Assembly: GCA_944322145.1 (NCBI GenBank)
Contig: CALUNW010000004.1
Span: forward strand, 1-64,000
DNA from: an uncultured Atopobiaceae bacterium
GTDB taxonomy: Bacteria > Actinomycetota > Coriobacteriia > Coriobacteriales > Atopobiaceae
Length of the DNA stretch: 64,000 nucleotides
Direction of reading: 5' to 3'
The notes below the pieces were generated by a model. It did not search any database. It saw nothing but the letters and a program-made list of their open reading frames with translations, and had not been told where the DNA came from. Position 1 is the stretch's first letter. Every line of letters begins with the position of its first letter. The translations under genes and the position numbers were made by a program. This document shows positions 23,336 through 31,618 of this stretch, one piece after another.

Positions 23336-25756
23336 TTACAGGGTCTGCTCGGTGCGGGCGATGATGTCGTCCTGGGTGGCGCGGGAGAGCACGTTGAAGA
23401 AGGCGGAGTAGCCGGCCACGCGGACGATCAGGTCCTTGTGCTTCTCGGGGTGGGCCTGCGCGTCGAGCAGGGTCTCGCGGCTCACGATGTTGTACTGCAC
23501 GTGATAGCCGTGCAGGCGGTCGAAGAACGTGGAGATGAGCATCTCGAGCTTCTGCTTGTTGCGCTCGGAGGCCAGCATCGTGGGCGCCATCTTCTGGTTG
23601 AGCAGCACGCCGCCCGTGATCTTCTCGGTGGGGAGCTTGGAGACGGACTTGAAGACGGCGGTGGGACCGTGGGTGTCGGCGTTGTGCGCGGGGCTGCAGC
23701 CCTCGGCCAGCGGCTCGTGGGCGTGGCGGCCGTCGGGGGTTGCCATGGTGCCCATGCCCTGACCCACGTTGGCGCTGATCGAGGAGGTGCCGGCGTAGCG
23801 GATGCCGCCGATCGGGCCGCGGCCGTGACGCGTGTTGGGGTACTTGGCGATCTCGTCGATGTAGGAGTCGTAGGCCTTGACCACGAGCTGGTCCACGGAG
23901 TCGTCGTCGTTGCCGTACTTGGGAGCGTCGTTCACGAGCATGGACTGGATGCGCCGGCTCTCCGGCGAGGTGAAGTCGTCCTCGAGCGCGGCCCAGAGCT
24001 CGGCCGGGGTGATGCGCTTCTCGTCGAACACGAGCTTCTTGATCGCGGCGAGCGAGTCGGCCATGTTGGCGATGCCCACCTGCAGGCCGGAGATGAAGTC
24101 GTAGACCGCGCCGCCCTCCTTGATGGTCTTGCCGCGGCCGATGCAGTCGTCGGTGAGCGCGGAGCAGAGGATGTCCGGCACGTCGCGCTCGGAGGCGAGG
24201 TCGATGGCGTTCTCAACGATGACGCTCGCGCGGGTGATCTCGCGGATGGTCTTGTCCCAGGCCTCCATGAGCTCGTCGTAGCTCTTCATGTCCTTGAAGT
24301 AGCCGTAGCCCTTGGCAAAGCGCTTGCCGGTGGTCATGTCCACGCCGTCGTTCATCACCACGAGCAGCATGCGCGGGAAGTTCACGTAGCTCATGCCCGT
24401 GCAGCGGTAGCCCCACTTGCCCGGCACCGCGGTCTCCACGCAGCCGATGGCGGAGTAGTTGTAGGCGTCCTCCTCGGCAACGCCCCAGTTGATGAACGAC
24501 GGGATGATGACCTCGTCGTTGTTGAGGGCGGGCATGCCAAAGCCGAGCTTCATGACCTCGATGCACTCGTCGTAGAACTCCTTGTTGAGCCCCGCGTGGT
24601 AGCGCACCGTGAGGTTGGGCTGGGTGAGGCGGGTCTGCGCCACGGACTGCAGCACGAGAAACGACAGGTCGTTGACCGCATCCTTCTTGTCCGTGGTCTG
24701 GCCGCCGATGGTGACGTTCTGGTACATGGGGCTGCCGGCGGAGGAGAAGGTGTGTGCCTGGCTGCGGACCTTGTTGACGGAGAGCGTCTTGATCCAGAGG
24801 CACGTGAGCAGCTCGAGCGCCTCGTCGCACGTGATGGCGCCGGAAGCGACGTCGGCCTGGTAGTACGGGAACATGTACTGGTCGAAGCGGCCGTAGGAGA
24901 GGCTGTGGCCGTTGGACTCGATCTGCAGGATGAGCTGGATGAACCAGACGGACTGCACGGCCTCGCGGAAGGAGCGGGCGGGCTCGTAGGGCACGCGCTC
25001 GCAGGTCTTTGCGATCTGGCGCAGCTCGGCGGCGCGCGCCTCGTCCTTCTCGGCCTCCGCCATCTCGCGGGCGAGCGCGGCGTAGCGCCCGGCAAAGCGG
25101 CGCACCGCGGAGATCACCACGAGGACGGCCTTGTAGAAGACGTTCTTGTCGATGGAGGCGGGGTCGGTGAGGTCGAGGGCGGCGCGGCACGCGCGGACGC
25201 GCTCCTCGTAGCCTGCGAGGCCGTCCGAGAGCACGCGGGCGTAGTTGACCGCGAGGTGCGCGTCACCGGCGTTGAGCTTGCCCTCCATGCCAAAGAGGCC
25301 GGTCTCCATGTAGACCTGGACCTCGTCGGGCAGCAGGGCCTCACCGCGGGAGCGCAGGTTGTTGTTCTCCCAGAAGGGCGCGAGGTCGCGGAGCTGCTGC
25401 TTGGTCTCCTCGGTGATGTAGAAGACGTCGCCGTCGCGCTTCTCGAAGGTGTCGAGCTCGTTCAGGACGAACTCCATCGTGTACTCGGGGAAGATCGGGG
25501 CGTTGCGGTTCTTGGTGGCCTGGTTGCCCACGATGAGGGTCTTGTCCTCGATGTAGATGCTCATGTTGTCGAGGATCTTCTCGAGCATGAGCGCGCGCTT
25601 CATGACGTTGGGCTGGTTCTGGCACTCCTTGTAGGCCTCGGTTGCCAGCACCGCGCGCTCGGCGTCGATGTAGGGCTTCTCGTCGAGCATCTCCTCGCGG
25701 AACGCCTTCATGCGGGGCGTGAGCTCTCCGAAGTGGCTGCTGTTGGTCTGGGACAT
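23336..25756 (-). CDS. Glycyl radical enzyme, PflD/YbiW-like
   Basis: This 806-residue enzyme of the pyruvate formate-lyase/glycerol dehydratase superfamily is O2-sensitive. The thiyl Cys is C439 in SAIGCVETAVPGKWGY and the radical Gly is G782 in RVAGYSAFF, 25 residues from the end. The single Cys in GCVE, rather than the Cys-Cys of true PFL, points to the dehydratase-like (PflD/GldB) branch. These are often annotated as formate acetyltransferase but have uncertain substrates. ATG 25756 has GGGGAG upstream. The activase is divergently encoded and the FSA-type aldolase is downstream, so a polyol or sugar-derived substrate is plausible. Confidence 0.9.
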   Translation of the reverse strand: MSQTNSSHFGELTPRMKAFREEMLDEKPYIDAERAVLATEAYKECQNQPNVMKRALMLEKILDNMSIYIEDKTLIVGNQATKNRNAPIFPEYTMEFVLNELDTFEKRDGDVFYITEETKQQLRDLAPFWENNNLRSRGEALLPDEVQVYMETGLFGMEGKLNAGDAHLAVNYARVLSDGLAGYEERVRACRAALDLTDPASIDKNVFYKAVLVVISAVRRFAGRYAALAREMAEAEKDEARAAELRQIAKTCERVPYEPARSFREAVQSVWFIQLILQIESNGHSLSYGRFDQYMFPYYQADVASGAITCDEALELLTCLWIKTLSVNKVRSQAHTFSSAGSPMYQNVTIGGQTTDKKDAVNDLSFLVLQSVAQTRLTQPNLTVRYHAGLNKEFYDECIEVMKLGFGMPALNNDEVIIPSFINWGVAEEDAYNYSAIGCVETAVPGKWGYRCTGMSYVNFPRMLLVVMNDGVDMTTGKRFAKGYGYFKDMKSYDELMEAWDKTIREITRASVIVENAIDLASERDVPDILCSALTDDCIGRGKTIKEGGAVYDFISGLQVGIANMADSLAAIKKLVFDEKRITPAELWAALEDDFTSPESRRIQSMLVNDAPKYGNDDDSVDQLVVKAYDSYIDEIAKYPNTRHGRGPIGGIRYAGTSSISANVGQGMGTMATPDGRHAHEPLAEGCSPAHNADTHGPTAVFKSVSKLPTEKITGGVLLNQKMAPTMLASERNKQKLEMLISTFFDRLHGYHVQYNIVSRETLLDAQAHPEKHKDLIVRVAGYSAFFNVLSRATQDDIIARTEQTL

Positions 25757-25830
25757 CTGCGACTCCCCTTCTCCCGGGACGCCTTCTGGCTTTGTCATAC
25801 TTATAGCAGCGAGAAGAACGTGTGTCAACG

Positions 25831-25860
25831 TTCGCAAGAATATTTACTTTCGTTCGTAAG
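25831..25860. promoter_or_regulatory. Candidate DeoR operator half-sites (TTCGNAAG) upstream of the radical enzyme and activase
   Basis: TTCGCAAG (25831-25838) and TTCGTAAG (25853-25860, in TTTCGTTCGTAAG) occur 22 bp apart in the AT-rich divergent promoter region. The same word is found upstream of deoR (26934-26946 and inverted at 26964-26971). Confidence 0.5.
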
Positions 25861-25923
25861 TTCACTACCATTGAGCTGCCGAGAAGAACCACTTGCCGCC
25901 CGTCCGCCCAGAAGGAGCCCGCC

Positions 25924-26832
25924 ATGCAGTCCGCCACCGTCTTCAACGTCCAGAAGTTCAGCCTCGACGACGGCCCGGGCATCCGCACCGTGGTCTTTCT
26001 CAAGGGCTGCCCGCTGCGCTGCTACTGGTGCTCCAACCCGGAGAGCCAGGCCCGCGCGCCGCAGCTCGAGTGGAACGAGAAGAGCTGCGTTGGCTGCCGG
26101 GCGTGCCTGGCGGCGTGCCCCGGGGCGAAGGCAGCGGGACCGGACGAGAAGCACCACGTGGACGTGCGCTCCGTGGACGCGGGCTCGGCCGAGGCGGCGG
26201 CCGCGGTGGCGGGCTGCCCAGGTCGCGCGCTCACGGTGGCCGGCCGCACGCGCACGGTGGAGGACGTCTTCGAGGAGTGCATGCAGGACGAGCCCTTCTA
26301 CCAGCAGAGCGGAGGCGGCGTCACGCTTTCCGGCGGCGAGCCGCTCACCTGGCCGGACTTCTGCGTTGAACTGCTGGGGCGCCTGCGCGAGGCGGGCGTG
26401 GACACCAACGTGGAGACCACGGCGCACGTGCCCGCGCGCGACTTCGAGCGCGTGACGGAGCTGCTCAGCCACGCCTACATCGACATGAAGCACTGGGACG
26501 CGGCCGCGCACCGCGAGGGCACGGGCGTGGAGAACGACCTCATCCTCGCCAACACGCGCAGAGCCATCGAGCGCGGGGTCGACGTGCTCGTGCGCACGCC
26601 GGTCATCCCCGGCTTCAACGACGGGCTCGACGACGCCCGCCGCTTCGCCGAGCGCCTGCACGAGGTGGGCGCCACGCGCGTGCAGCTCCTCCCCTTCCAC
26701 AACCTGGGCGAGAGCAAGTACGACCTCCTGGGCCGCGACTACCGCCTCCACGGCCTTACGAACCTGCACGAGGAGGACCTCGAGGAGTTCCGCCAGGCGT
26801 ACGTGGACGCCGGGATCGACGCGTTCTTCTAA
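25924..26832 (+). CDS. Glycyl radical enzyme activating protein (radical SAM)
   Basis: This 302-residue activase installs the glycyl radical using SAM. The radical-SAM cluster is C29-x3-C33-x2-C36 in GCPLRCYWCSNPESQ. An auxiliary ferredoxin-like motif has C55, C58, C61 and C65. A second auxiliary motif, at exactly the same spacing 33 residues on, keeps only C98; the other three positions are S88, A91 and A94. Dehydratase-type activases usually have two clusters here, so one seems lost. Later blocks GGGVTLSGGEPL and RTPVIPGFND are typical. ATG 25924 follows AAGGAG. It is encoded divergently from its partner enzyme. Confidence 0.93.
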   Translation: MQSATVFNVQKFSLDDGPGIRTVVFLKGCPLRCYWCSNPESQARAPQLEWNEKSCVGCRACLAACPGAKAAGPDEKHHVDVRSVDAGSAEAAAAVAGCPGRALTVAGRTRTVEDVFEECMQDEPFYQQSGGGVTLSGGEPLTWPDFCVELLGRLREAGVDTNVETTAHVPARDFERVTELLSHAYIDMKHWDAAAHREGTGVENDLILANTRRAIERGVDVLVRTPVIPGFNDGLDDARRFAERLHEVGATRVQLLPFHNLGESKYDLLGRDYRLHGLTNLHEEDLEEFRQAYVDAGIDAFF

Positions 26833-26846
26833 GGTGTATTTCGGGA

Positions 26847-26908
26847 GACCGCGCATACCCCCCATTTTTGAGGAGAATAGTCGCCAAAAATGGGAGGTGT
26901 GTGCGGTC
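26847..26908. repeat. Inverted repeat between activase and deoR
   Basis: Arms of about 24 nt (GACCGCGCATACCCCCCATT... at 26847-26870 and the inverse at 26885-26908) surround a short loop GAGGAGAATAGTCG. It probably ends the activase transcript; it has no second copy in the window. Confidence 0.75.
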
Positions 26909-26933
26909 TGTCAAATATGCCACGCATTATGGT

Positions 26934-26971
26934 TTTCGTTCGAAAGCGTAGAAGACGGCTATACTTACGAA
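26934..26971. promoter_or_regulatory. Candidate DeoR operator upstream of deoR
   Basis: TTTCGTTCGAAAG (26934-26946) matches TTTCGTTCGTAAG at 25848-25860 in 12 of 13 positions. CTTACGAA (26964-26971) is the inverted half-site. The location just upstream of the deoR start fits autoregulation. Confidence 0.5.
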
Positions 26972-26992
26972 TAGTCAATCGAAGGAGCCGTC

Positions 26993-27742
26993 ATGCCCGC
27001 ACGCACCAACCGCATCCTGGAGGTCCTGACCGAGCGCGAGCGCGTGGAGGTCTCGACGCTGGCCGAGGAGCTCGGCGTCTCGCAGGTCACCATGCGTAAG
27101 GACCTCACCGAGCTCGAGCGGCGCGGCCTCATCCGTCGCGAGCACGGCTTCGCGGTGCTGCGCAGCGCGGACAACGTCGAGGGGCGCCTCGCCTATCACT
27201 ACGAGGAGAAACGCACGATCGCCCGGCGCGCCGCCGATCTTGTGCACGACGGCGACACCATCATGGTGGAAAGCGGAAGCTGCTGCGCGCTGCTCGTGGC
27301 CGAGCTCGCTGCCGCGGGACGGGACGTGACCGTGGTCACCAACAGCGCCTTCATCGCGGGCTACGTGCGCGACGCCGCGAGCGTGCAGACCGTTCTTCTC
27401 GGTGGCATCTACCAGAAGGACTCCCAGGTCATGGTGGGTCCGATGGTGCGCACGTGCGTCGAGGGGTTCTACGTCGACCTGCTCTTCGCCGGCGCGGACG
27501 GCTTCTCGCCGCGCACCGGCTTCACCAACAGCGACCAGATGCGCGCCCAGGCGGTGCGCGACATGGCGGGGCATGCGGAGCGCGTCGTGGTGCTCACGGA
27601 GAGCGAGAAGTTCAGCCGTCACGGCACCGTGCCGCTCGCCCTGGGCGAGAAGGACCTCGCCGTGATCACGGACACGCACGTGAGCGACGAGGCGCGCGCC
27701 GAGCTCGAGGCCGCCGGCGTCGAGCTCATCTGCGCGGAGTAG
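26993..27742 (+). CDS. DeoR/GlpR family transcriptional regulator
   Basis: This 249-residue repressor has an N-terminal DeoR winged helix (VEVSTLAEELGVSQVTMRKDLTEL, RRGLIRREHGFA) and a C-terminal phosphosugar-sensing domain (DGDTIMVESGSCCALL, FAGADGFSPRTGFTNSD). DeoR proteins bind sugar phosphates; the neighbouring FSA-type aldolase and radical enzyme suggest a sugar- or polyol-phosphate signal (inference). ATG 26993 is preceded by GAAGGAG. Shared TTCGNAAG sites in its own promoter and between the radical enzyme and activase suggest it controls the whole cluster. Confidence 0.92.
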   Translation: MPARTNRILEVLTERERVEVSTLAEELGVSQVTMRKDLTELERRGLIRREHGFAVLRSADNVEGRLAYHYEEKRTIARRAADLVHDGDTIMVESGSCCALLVAELAAAGRDVTVVTNSAFIAGYVRDAASVQTVLLGGIYQKDSQVMVGPMVRTCVEGFYVDLLFAGADGFSPRTGFTNSDQMRAQAVRDMAGHAERVVVLTESEKFSRHGTVPLALGEKDLAVITDTHVSDEARAELEAAGVELICAE

Positions 27743-27768
27743 AGGGCCGCGCTGGGCGTCGCGCCCGT

Positions 27769-27960
27769 TTTGGCCGGTGCCTGATTTCCGGCATCTGCGC
27801 ACGTGCCTGATTTCCGAGAAATGCGTGTTTTGGTGCCGGATTTCCGAGAAATGCGTGCGGCGGGCACGCATATGCCCGGATTCTGGCACCGATATGCGCA
27901 TATGGCGGGATTCTGGCACCAGGCCGGGCACGGCACGCATACAGCCGGATTCCGGCACCG
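27769..27960 (+). repeat. Large intergenic repeat, copy 1
   Basis: This ~190-bp element is built from ~25-bp units. Three direct units of the type GGTGCCKGATTTCCG...ATGCG are followed by three mirror units CGCATATGSCSGGATTCYGG-CACC. It lies between the convergent deoR and telA genes. Copies 2-4 are at 32911, 50080 and 57052, all in the same orientation. It is open in several frames on both strands, but no start is supported. Confidence 0.92.
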
Positions 27961-27971
27961 CCGGGCCTGAC

Positions 27972-29153
27972 CTATTCCGCTGCGCCACCCTCGCCGTCGC
28001 GGTTCATGCGCTCGGCATAGGTACGGGCGCGCTCGAGCTGGTCGTTGAGCACGTCGATCGTCTTGGAGAAGGACTCGTTGGCCTGCTCGCGGAACTTATC
28101 GATGCTGTCGAGCGTGGAGAAGACTGCGTCGTAGGCACGGCGCAGGGTCTCCGGAGAGACGCCACTCGAGACCGCCTGCTGCTGCGTGCGCAGGGAGTTG
28201 TCCTGCAGAAGCTTGCTCGTGCGGTCGATCATGGCATCCGTGGTCTTGTTGACAGCGTCAATCTGGTCGAGCACGAGCTTCTGGTTCTCGAGCGACTGCG
28301 CCACGATCACCGCCGTGCGCAGCGCGGTCACCGTGGTGGTCTTGGCACGCTCCACGCCGCGGACGAGCTGGTCGTTGTTCTGCTGGATGATGCCCATCGA
28401 GAGGTAGGCCTGGATGGTCACGGCTGCCTGCGTCTGCACGTCCTGACGACGCTGACGAACTGCGAACAGGGCGTCTTTCTCGAGCGAGGATGCCAGCTCG
28501 ACGTTGCCCGCCGCGCGCTCTCGGTCGATGCGCGCCACGAGTTCGTCGTCGATGCTCGTGAGCAGCTCGTAGGCGCGCTTGAGGGTGCCCAGGTTGCCCC
28601 AGAGGCTGCGGCGCTCCACGTTGAGGGCGGCGTTGTCCTTGCGCAGCAGGTCCTGTCCCTTGCCGAGCGACAGCAGAATGGAGTTGAGCTGCTGCTGGTT
28701 GGACTCGTAGCGCTTGAAGTAGCGCTTCACGCGGCTGGCAAAGGGCAGCGCACCCAGCAGGCGCTCGGCGAAGGTGTCCTCGCCAGGCGCGAGCTCGTCG
28801 ACCTCGTTGCGCAGGTCCACGAGGCTCTTGGAGACCTGCTCCTGCGCGCCGCCGGTCTTGGACGTTGCAAGGGACTGCTCGAGGAAGCGGCTTGAGGTGC
28901 TGGCGGTCTCTCGGAAGGCGTCGGACCCCACCTCAAAGATCGCGTCGACCTCCTGCTTGAACTCCAGGCTCTGAGGCGGCAGGGATGCCACGCGGGAGAC
29001 CCAGGAACTTGCGTTGCCGCTCAGGCGCAGCAGCTCCTCGGCGCTCGGCGCGGGCACCTGCGCGAGGGCGCCCTCGGTCTTGACGGGCTCCGGCGCCGGC
29101 GTCACCTCCAGGTCGAAGCTGTCATCGGGCGCGTCGAGAAGATCGTGTGCCAT
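27972..29153 (-). CDS. TelA/KlaA family (toxic anion resistance) protein
   Basis: This 393-residue, mostly helical and coiled-coil protein is from the TelA family named for tellurite resistance. Family blocks include GALPFASRVKRYFKRYESNQQQLNSI, the long SLGKGQDLLRKDNAALNVER helix and the QTQAAVTIQAYLSMGIIQQNNDQLV stretch. It is probably cytoplasmic and membrane-associated. It is the last gene of a four-gene minus-strand cluster (binding-like protein, binding-protein/VWA fusion, XpaC-like, TelA). TelA and XpaC are known partners in Ter-type stress systems. The true function is probably ion or envelope stress rather than tellurite as such. Confidence 0.88.
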   Translation of the reverse strand: MAHDLLDAPDDSFDLEVTPAPEPVKTEGALAQVPAPSAEELLRLSGNASSWVSRVASLPPQSLEFKQEVDAIFEVGSDAFRETASTSSRFLEQSLATSKTGGAQEQVSKSLVDLRNEVDELAPGEDTFAERLLGALPFASRVKRYFKRYESNQQQLNSILLSLGKGQDLLRKDNAALNVERRSLWGNLGTLKRAYELLTSIDDELVARIDRERAAGNVELASSLEKDALFAVRQRRQDVQTQAAVTIQAYLSMGIIQQNNDQLVRGVERAKTTTVTALRTAVIVAQSLENQKLVLDQIDAVNKTTDAMIDRTSKLLQDNSLRTQQQAVSSGVSPETLRRAYDAVFSTLDSIDKFREQANESFSKTIDVLNDQLERARTYAERMNRDGEGGAAE

Positions 29154-29190
29154 GGTGGTCTCCTATCCTTGTGTCGGATCGTTCCTTCGA

Positions 29191-29880
29191 TTACGACAGT
29201 TCATCGGTCGGCTCGCCCAGGGAGAGCTCGCTCGGGCGGTGCCCCAGGCGGTGCCGCAGGTAGTCGGAGCCCGTCTCTATCTGCGTCGAGGCACCCTCGA
29301 CGATGCCCGTGCGCATGCGGTCGAGCGCTCCGGCGACGTCAGCGCATTGCTCGTCGAGAGCCGTGACGTTTCTGCGCGCGCGATTGCTGGCGCGCCCGCC
29401 AAAGCCGAGGTAGCGTACGTTGGTCACAAGCTGCTCCCACGCTCCGGGCAGCCAGGACGTCGCGAGCGAGAGCACGAGGTGGCGGTCTTCCTCGGCGCCT
29501 GCGGTCGTGAACTCGGGCAGCTCCACGAGCTCGGCCATCGAGCCCACCACGGTACGCAGACGCTCGGCCTCGGCGGAAATGCCGTGCGGCTCGTCGGCCT
29601 CGCACGCCGCCTCGATGCGCGCTGCCATGTCGTTCACGGCCTGCGCGGATTCCTTGAGCGTGGGGTCGGCTCCCACGAGCGCGTCGAGGTCGATGGCGCC
29701 GACGTGCTTTGGCATGTTGAGCGAGGTCAGCAGCATCCAGGAGCCCGCGGACATGGCTGCACCGGCCACGACGAGCGCCACCTGCGAGACGAGGCTCGAG
29801 GCGAGAAGGACCGCGGAGGCTCCAAAGACAACAAAGACCGTCGCCGCGACGCCCGTCACCAGTGCCTTGTCTCCTTGCAT
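29191..29880 (-). CDS. XpaC-like membrane protein (BCIP-hydrolysis family)
   Basis: This 229-residue protein starts at ATG 29880, with GAGAGGGGGG upstream. Two N-terminal membrane spans (residues ~8-50) are followed by a helical cytoplasmic region containing SWLPGAWEQLVTNVRYLGFG, similar to the conserved mid-part of XpaC (PF10112). The assignment rests on this shape and on the TelA gene 37 bp downstream, since xpaC-telA is a recurrent pair; direct sequence similarity is modest. A role together with TelA in an envelope or ion-stress complex is inferred. Confidence 0.6.
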   Translation of the reverse strand: MQGDKALVTGVAATVFVVFGASAVLLASSLVSQVALVVAGAAMSAGSWMLLTSLNMPKHVGAIDLDALVGADPTLKESAQAVNDMAARIEAACEADEPHGISAEAERLRTVVGSMAELVELPEFTTAGAEEDRHLVLSLATSWLPGAWEQLVTNVRYLGFGGRASNRARRNVTALDEQCADVAGALDRMRTGIVEGASTQIETGSDYLRHRLGHRPSELSLGEPTDELS

Positions 29881-29904
29881 TCGCCCCCCTCTCGAGCCTG
29901 ATGG

Positions 29905-29972
29905 CCTGTCCCTTTTTGTCTGAACGAAAAAACACGTCCCCAATGTGCAGAAAACCTGTCCCGTTTTTACAG
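29905..29972. repeat. Degenerate member(s) of the GGGGACGTGTT repeat
   Basis: Fragments CCTGTCCCTTTTTGTCTG, AACACGTCCCCAATGTGCAG and CCTGTCCCGTTTTTAC match parts of the long palindromes at 37581-37671 and 38673-38759 but are not self-complementary here. The TAA stop of the VWA gene lies inside. It looks like a decayed or rearranged copy. Confidence 0.55.
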
Positions 29973-31598
29973 GTAGCCACGAATCTCCTTGAAGGCGGCG
30001 GTGAGGTCGCCGCCCACGGCGTCGAAGACGCGGCCGCCCGTGAGCTCGGCGAGGCGGCCCATCTCGTCGGCGCTCGCCTCGCCAAAGAGAATCGCGTAGA
30101 CGGGGATGCCCTGCACCGCCTCGTTGGCCTCGTACCACTGCGCAAAGCCGTCAATGCCCGGGGCGTCGGTGTTCTCGCCGTCCGAGAAGAGCACGACGGA
30201 GGTCACGTTGTCGTCCGCGCGAGTCTGCGCCGCCAGCTCGAGCGCGTGCTGGAGCGTGCCGTAGAGCGCCGTGCCGCCGAGCGCGGAGAGGTCGTTCACG
30301 TAGGAGCTCACGTCGGCGAGGTTTCCGTCCTCCCCCACAACGAGGTCCTTCTCGCTTTTTATTCCGGAGGCAAACTCCACAAAGCGAATCGTCTCGCGCG
30401 GCTGGAAGGTGAGCAGCGCCGCCGTGCCGTCCGCACCCGTCTCGGTGAGCGAGAGCAGGGCTGCCTTGAGGGCGTCGAGGCGCTCGCCGCCCATGGAACC
30501 CGAGGTGTCGATCTGGAAGACCATGTTTGCAGGCTTGCGCACCTCAGAGACCCAGCTGGAGAGCAGGGCACGCACCGTCTCGAGCCGGTTGGGGAAGGGA
30601 ATCTCAAAGGCCATCCGCTCGTCGTCGGGCGTGGTGGCGTCCGTGCGGCGGTGCGTCTCGTCGGCAATGCGCTGCTGGACGTCGTCGCGACGCAGGTAGT
30701 CCACCAGCGCGCCGTAGGCGGCCTCGGCCTTCTCGCCCCTGCCGGAGAGCAGCGTGAGCGGGTAGTCGGCCGTGATGACGCCGTCCTGCGGGATAACCTC
30801 GACGAGGTCGGGGTCCTGCAGGATGAGCGACTCGTAGTTGAACACGCCGTCGACGGTGGACGCGTCCTTGCCGTAGGCCTCCATGAGCCATCCCGACGAG
30901 CCGCTCGCGAGCGCCTGCCCCCGGGCGAACCGCATGAGGTCGGCCGCCACGGCCGTGACGTCGTCGGCCGTGATGGCGGCACCCGTGCCGGAGAGCGCCG
31001 TCGCGAGCTCAACCAGCGTCGAGAAGCCGCTGTTTGACGAGACCGGGCTGGACATGCCGTAGGCAAACTCCCCGGAGGCCGCTGCGTCGACGACCTCCGC
31101 CCAGGTGGGGCTCTTCTCGTCCCAGCCGAGCTCCGCCGCACGGTCGCGCTTGACGCCGAGGACCACCGGCGTGCGCATGATCGAGGCCTCCTCCGAGACC
31201 AGCGCGCTCTTCTCGTCAAAAAGCGTCATGTAGGCGTTGGAGGGGAACCACGTTGCGTCGAAGTCGCCCTCGCCGGACATGACCGCCTCGGTGCCGTCGA
31301 GCGTGCCCTGGTAGGTGAGCTCCACGGTGATGCCGAGCTCGGCCTGCGCGTCCTCGAGGATGGGCAGCATGTCCTTGACCTCGGAGCCGGCGAGGATTCG
31401 CAGGGTCGTGCCGGCGACGTCGGGGTCGGGGGTGGCCTCGGGGTCGATCGCGGGCTGCTCCCGCGCGTCGTCGGGCGCGGGCTCGGCGGCGCCCTCGCGC
31501 GAGCACGCGGGCAGCGCCACGACGCAGGCGAGCGCGCAGACCAGGGCGAGAAGGACGGTGAGCAGGCGTGTGCGCGGACGCGCGGCGGCAGCTGGCAT
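29967..31598 (-). CDS. Lipoprotein: solute-binding domain fused to a VWA domain
   Basis: This 543-residue protein has a signal peptide with lipobox LPAC (Cys near residue 32). Residues ~60-340 look like a type-2 periplasmic binding protein (TTLRILAGSEVKDMLPIL, DFDATWFPSNAYM, SSNSGFSTLVEL). The C-terminal ~190 residues are a von Willebrand factor A domain with a complete MIDAS start, FQIDTSGSMGG, plus LGGTALYGTL and VVLFSDGENTD. It should be anchored outside the membrane, with the VWA binding a divalent metal. ATG 31598 has GGGGAGA. It is followed by xpaC-like and telA and preceded by another binding-like gene. Confidence 0.85.
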   Translation of the reverse strand: MPAAAARPRTRLLTVLLALVCALACVVALPACSREGAAEPAPDDAREQPAIDPEATPDPDVAGTTLRILAGSEVKDMLPILEDAQAELGITVELTYQGTLDGTEAVMSGEGDFDATWFPSNAYMTLFDEKSALVSEEASIMRTPVVLGVKRDRAAELGWDEKSPTWAEVVDAAASGEFAYGMSSPVSSNSGFSTLVELATALSGTGAAITADDVTAVAADLMRFARGQALASGSSGWLMEAYGKDASTVDGVFNYESLILQDPDLVEVIPQDGVITADYPLTLLSGRGEKAEAAYGALVDYLRRDDVQQRIADETHRRTDATTPDDERMAFEIPFPNRLETVRALLSSWVSEVRKPANMVFQIDTSGSMGGERLDALKAALLSLTETGADGTAALLTFQPRETIRFVEFASGIKSEKDLVVGEDGNLADVSSYVNDLSALGGTALYGTLQHALELAAQTRADDNVTSVVLFSDGENTDAPGIDGFAQWYEANEAVQGIPVYAILFGEASADEMGRLAELTGGRVFDAVGGDLTAAFKEIRGYL

Positions 31599-31618
31599 GG
31601 CGGTTCTCCCCTCCTGCG

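Noticed and set aside
22508-26455. 1315-codon plus-strand open frame opposite the aldolase and glycyl radical enzyme
   Set aside because: It crosses two real minus-strand genes and their intergenic palindrome, and then runs out of frame into the activase; no recognisable domain or ribosome site.
27769-27960. Repeat units considered as a CRISPR array
   Set aside because: Units are not separated by unique spacers, are in two orientations, and no cas genes are present.
27777-27970. Peptide-like frames (MPDFRHLR..., and MRISVPES... on the other strand) found in every copy of the large repeat
   Set aside because: Both strands are open in the same DNA, there is no ribosome site, and a Pro/Arg/Cys-rich product would be an accident of the repeat; kept as a repeat only.
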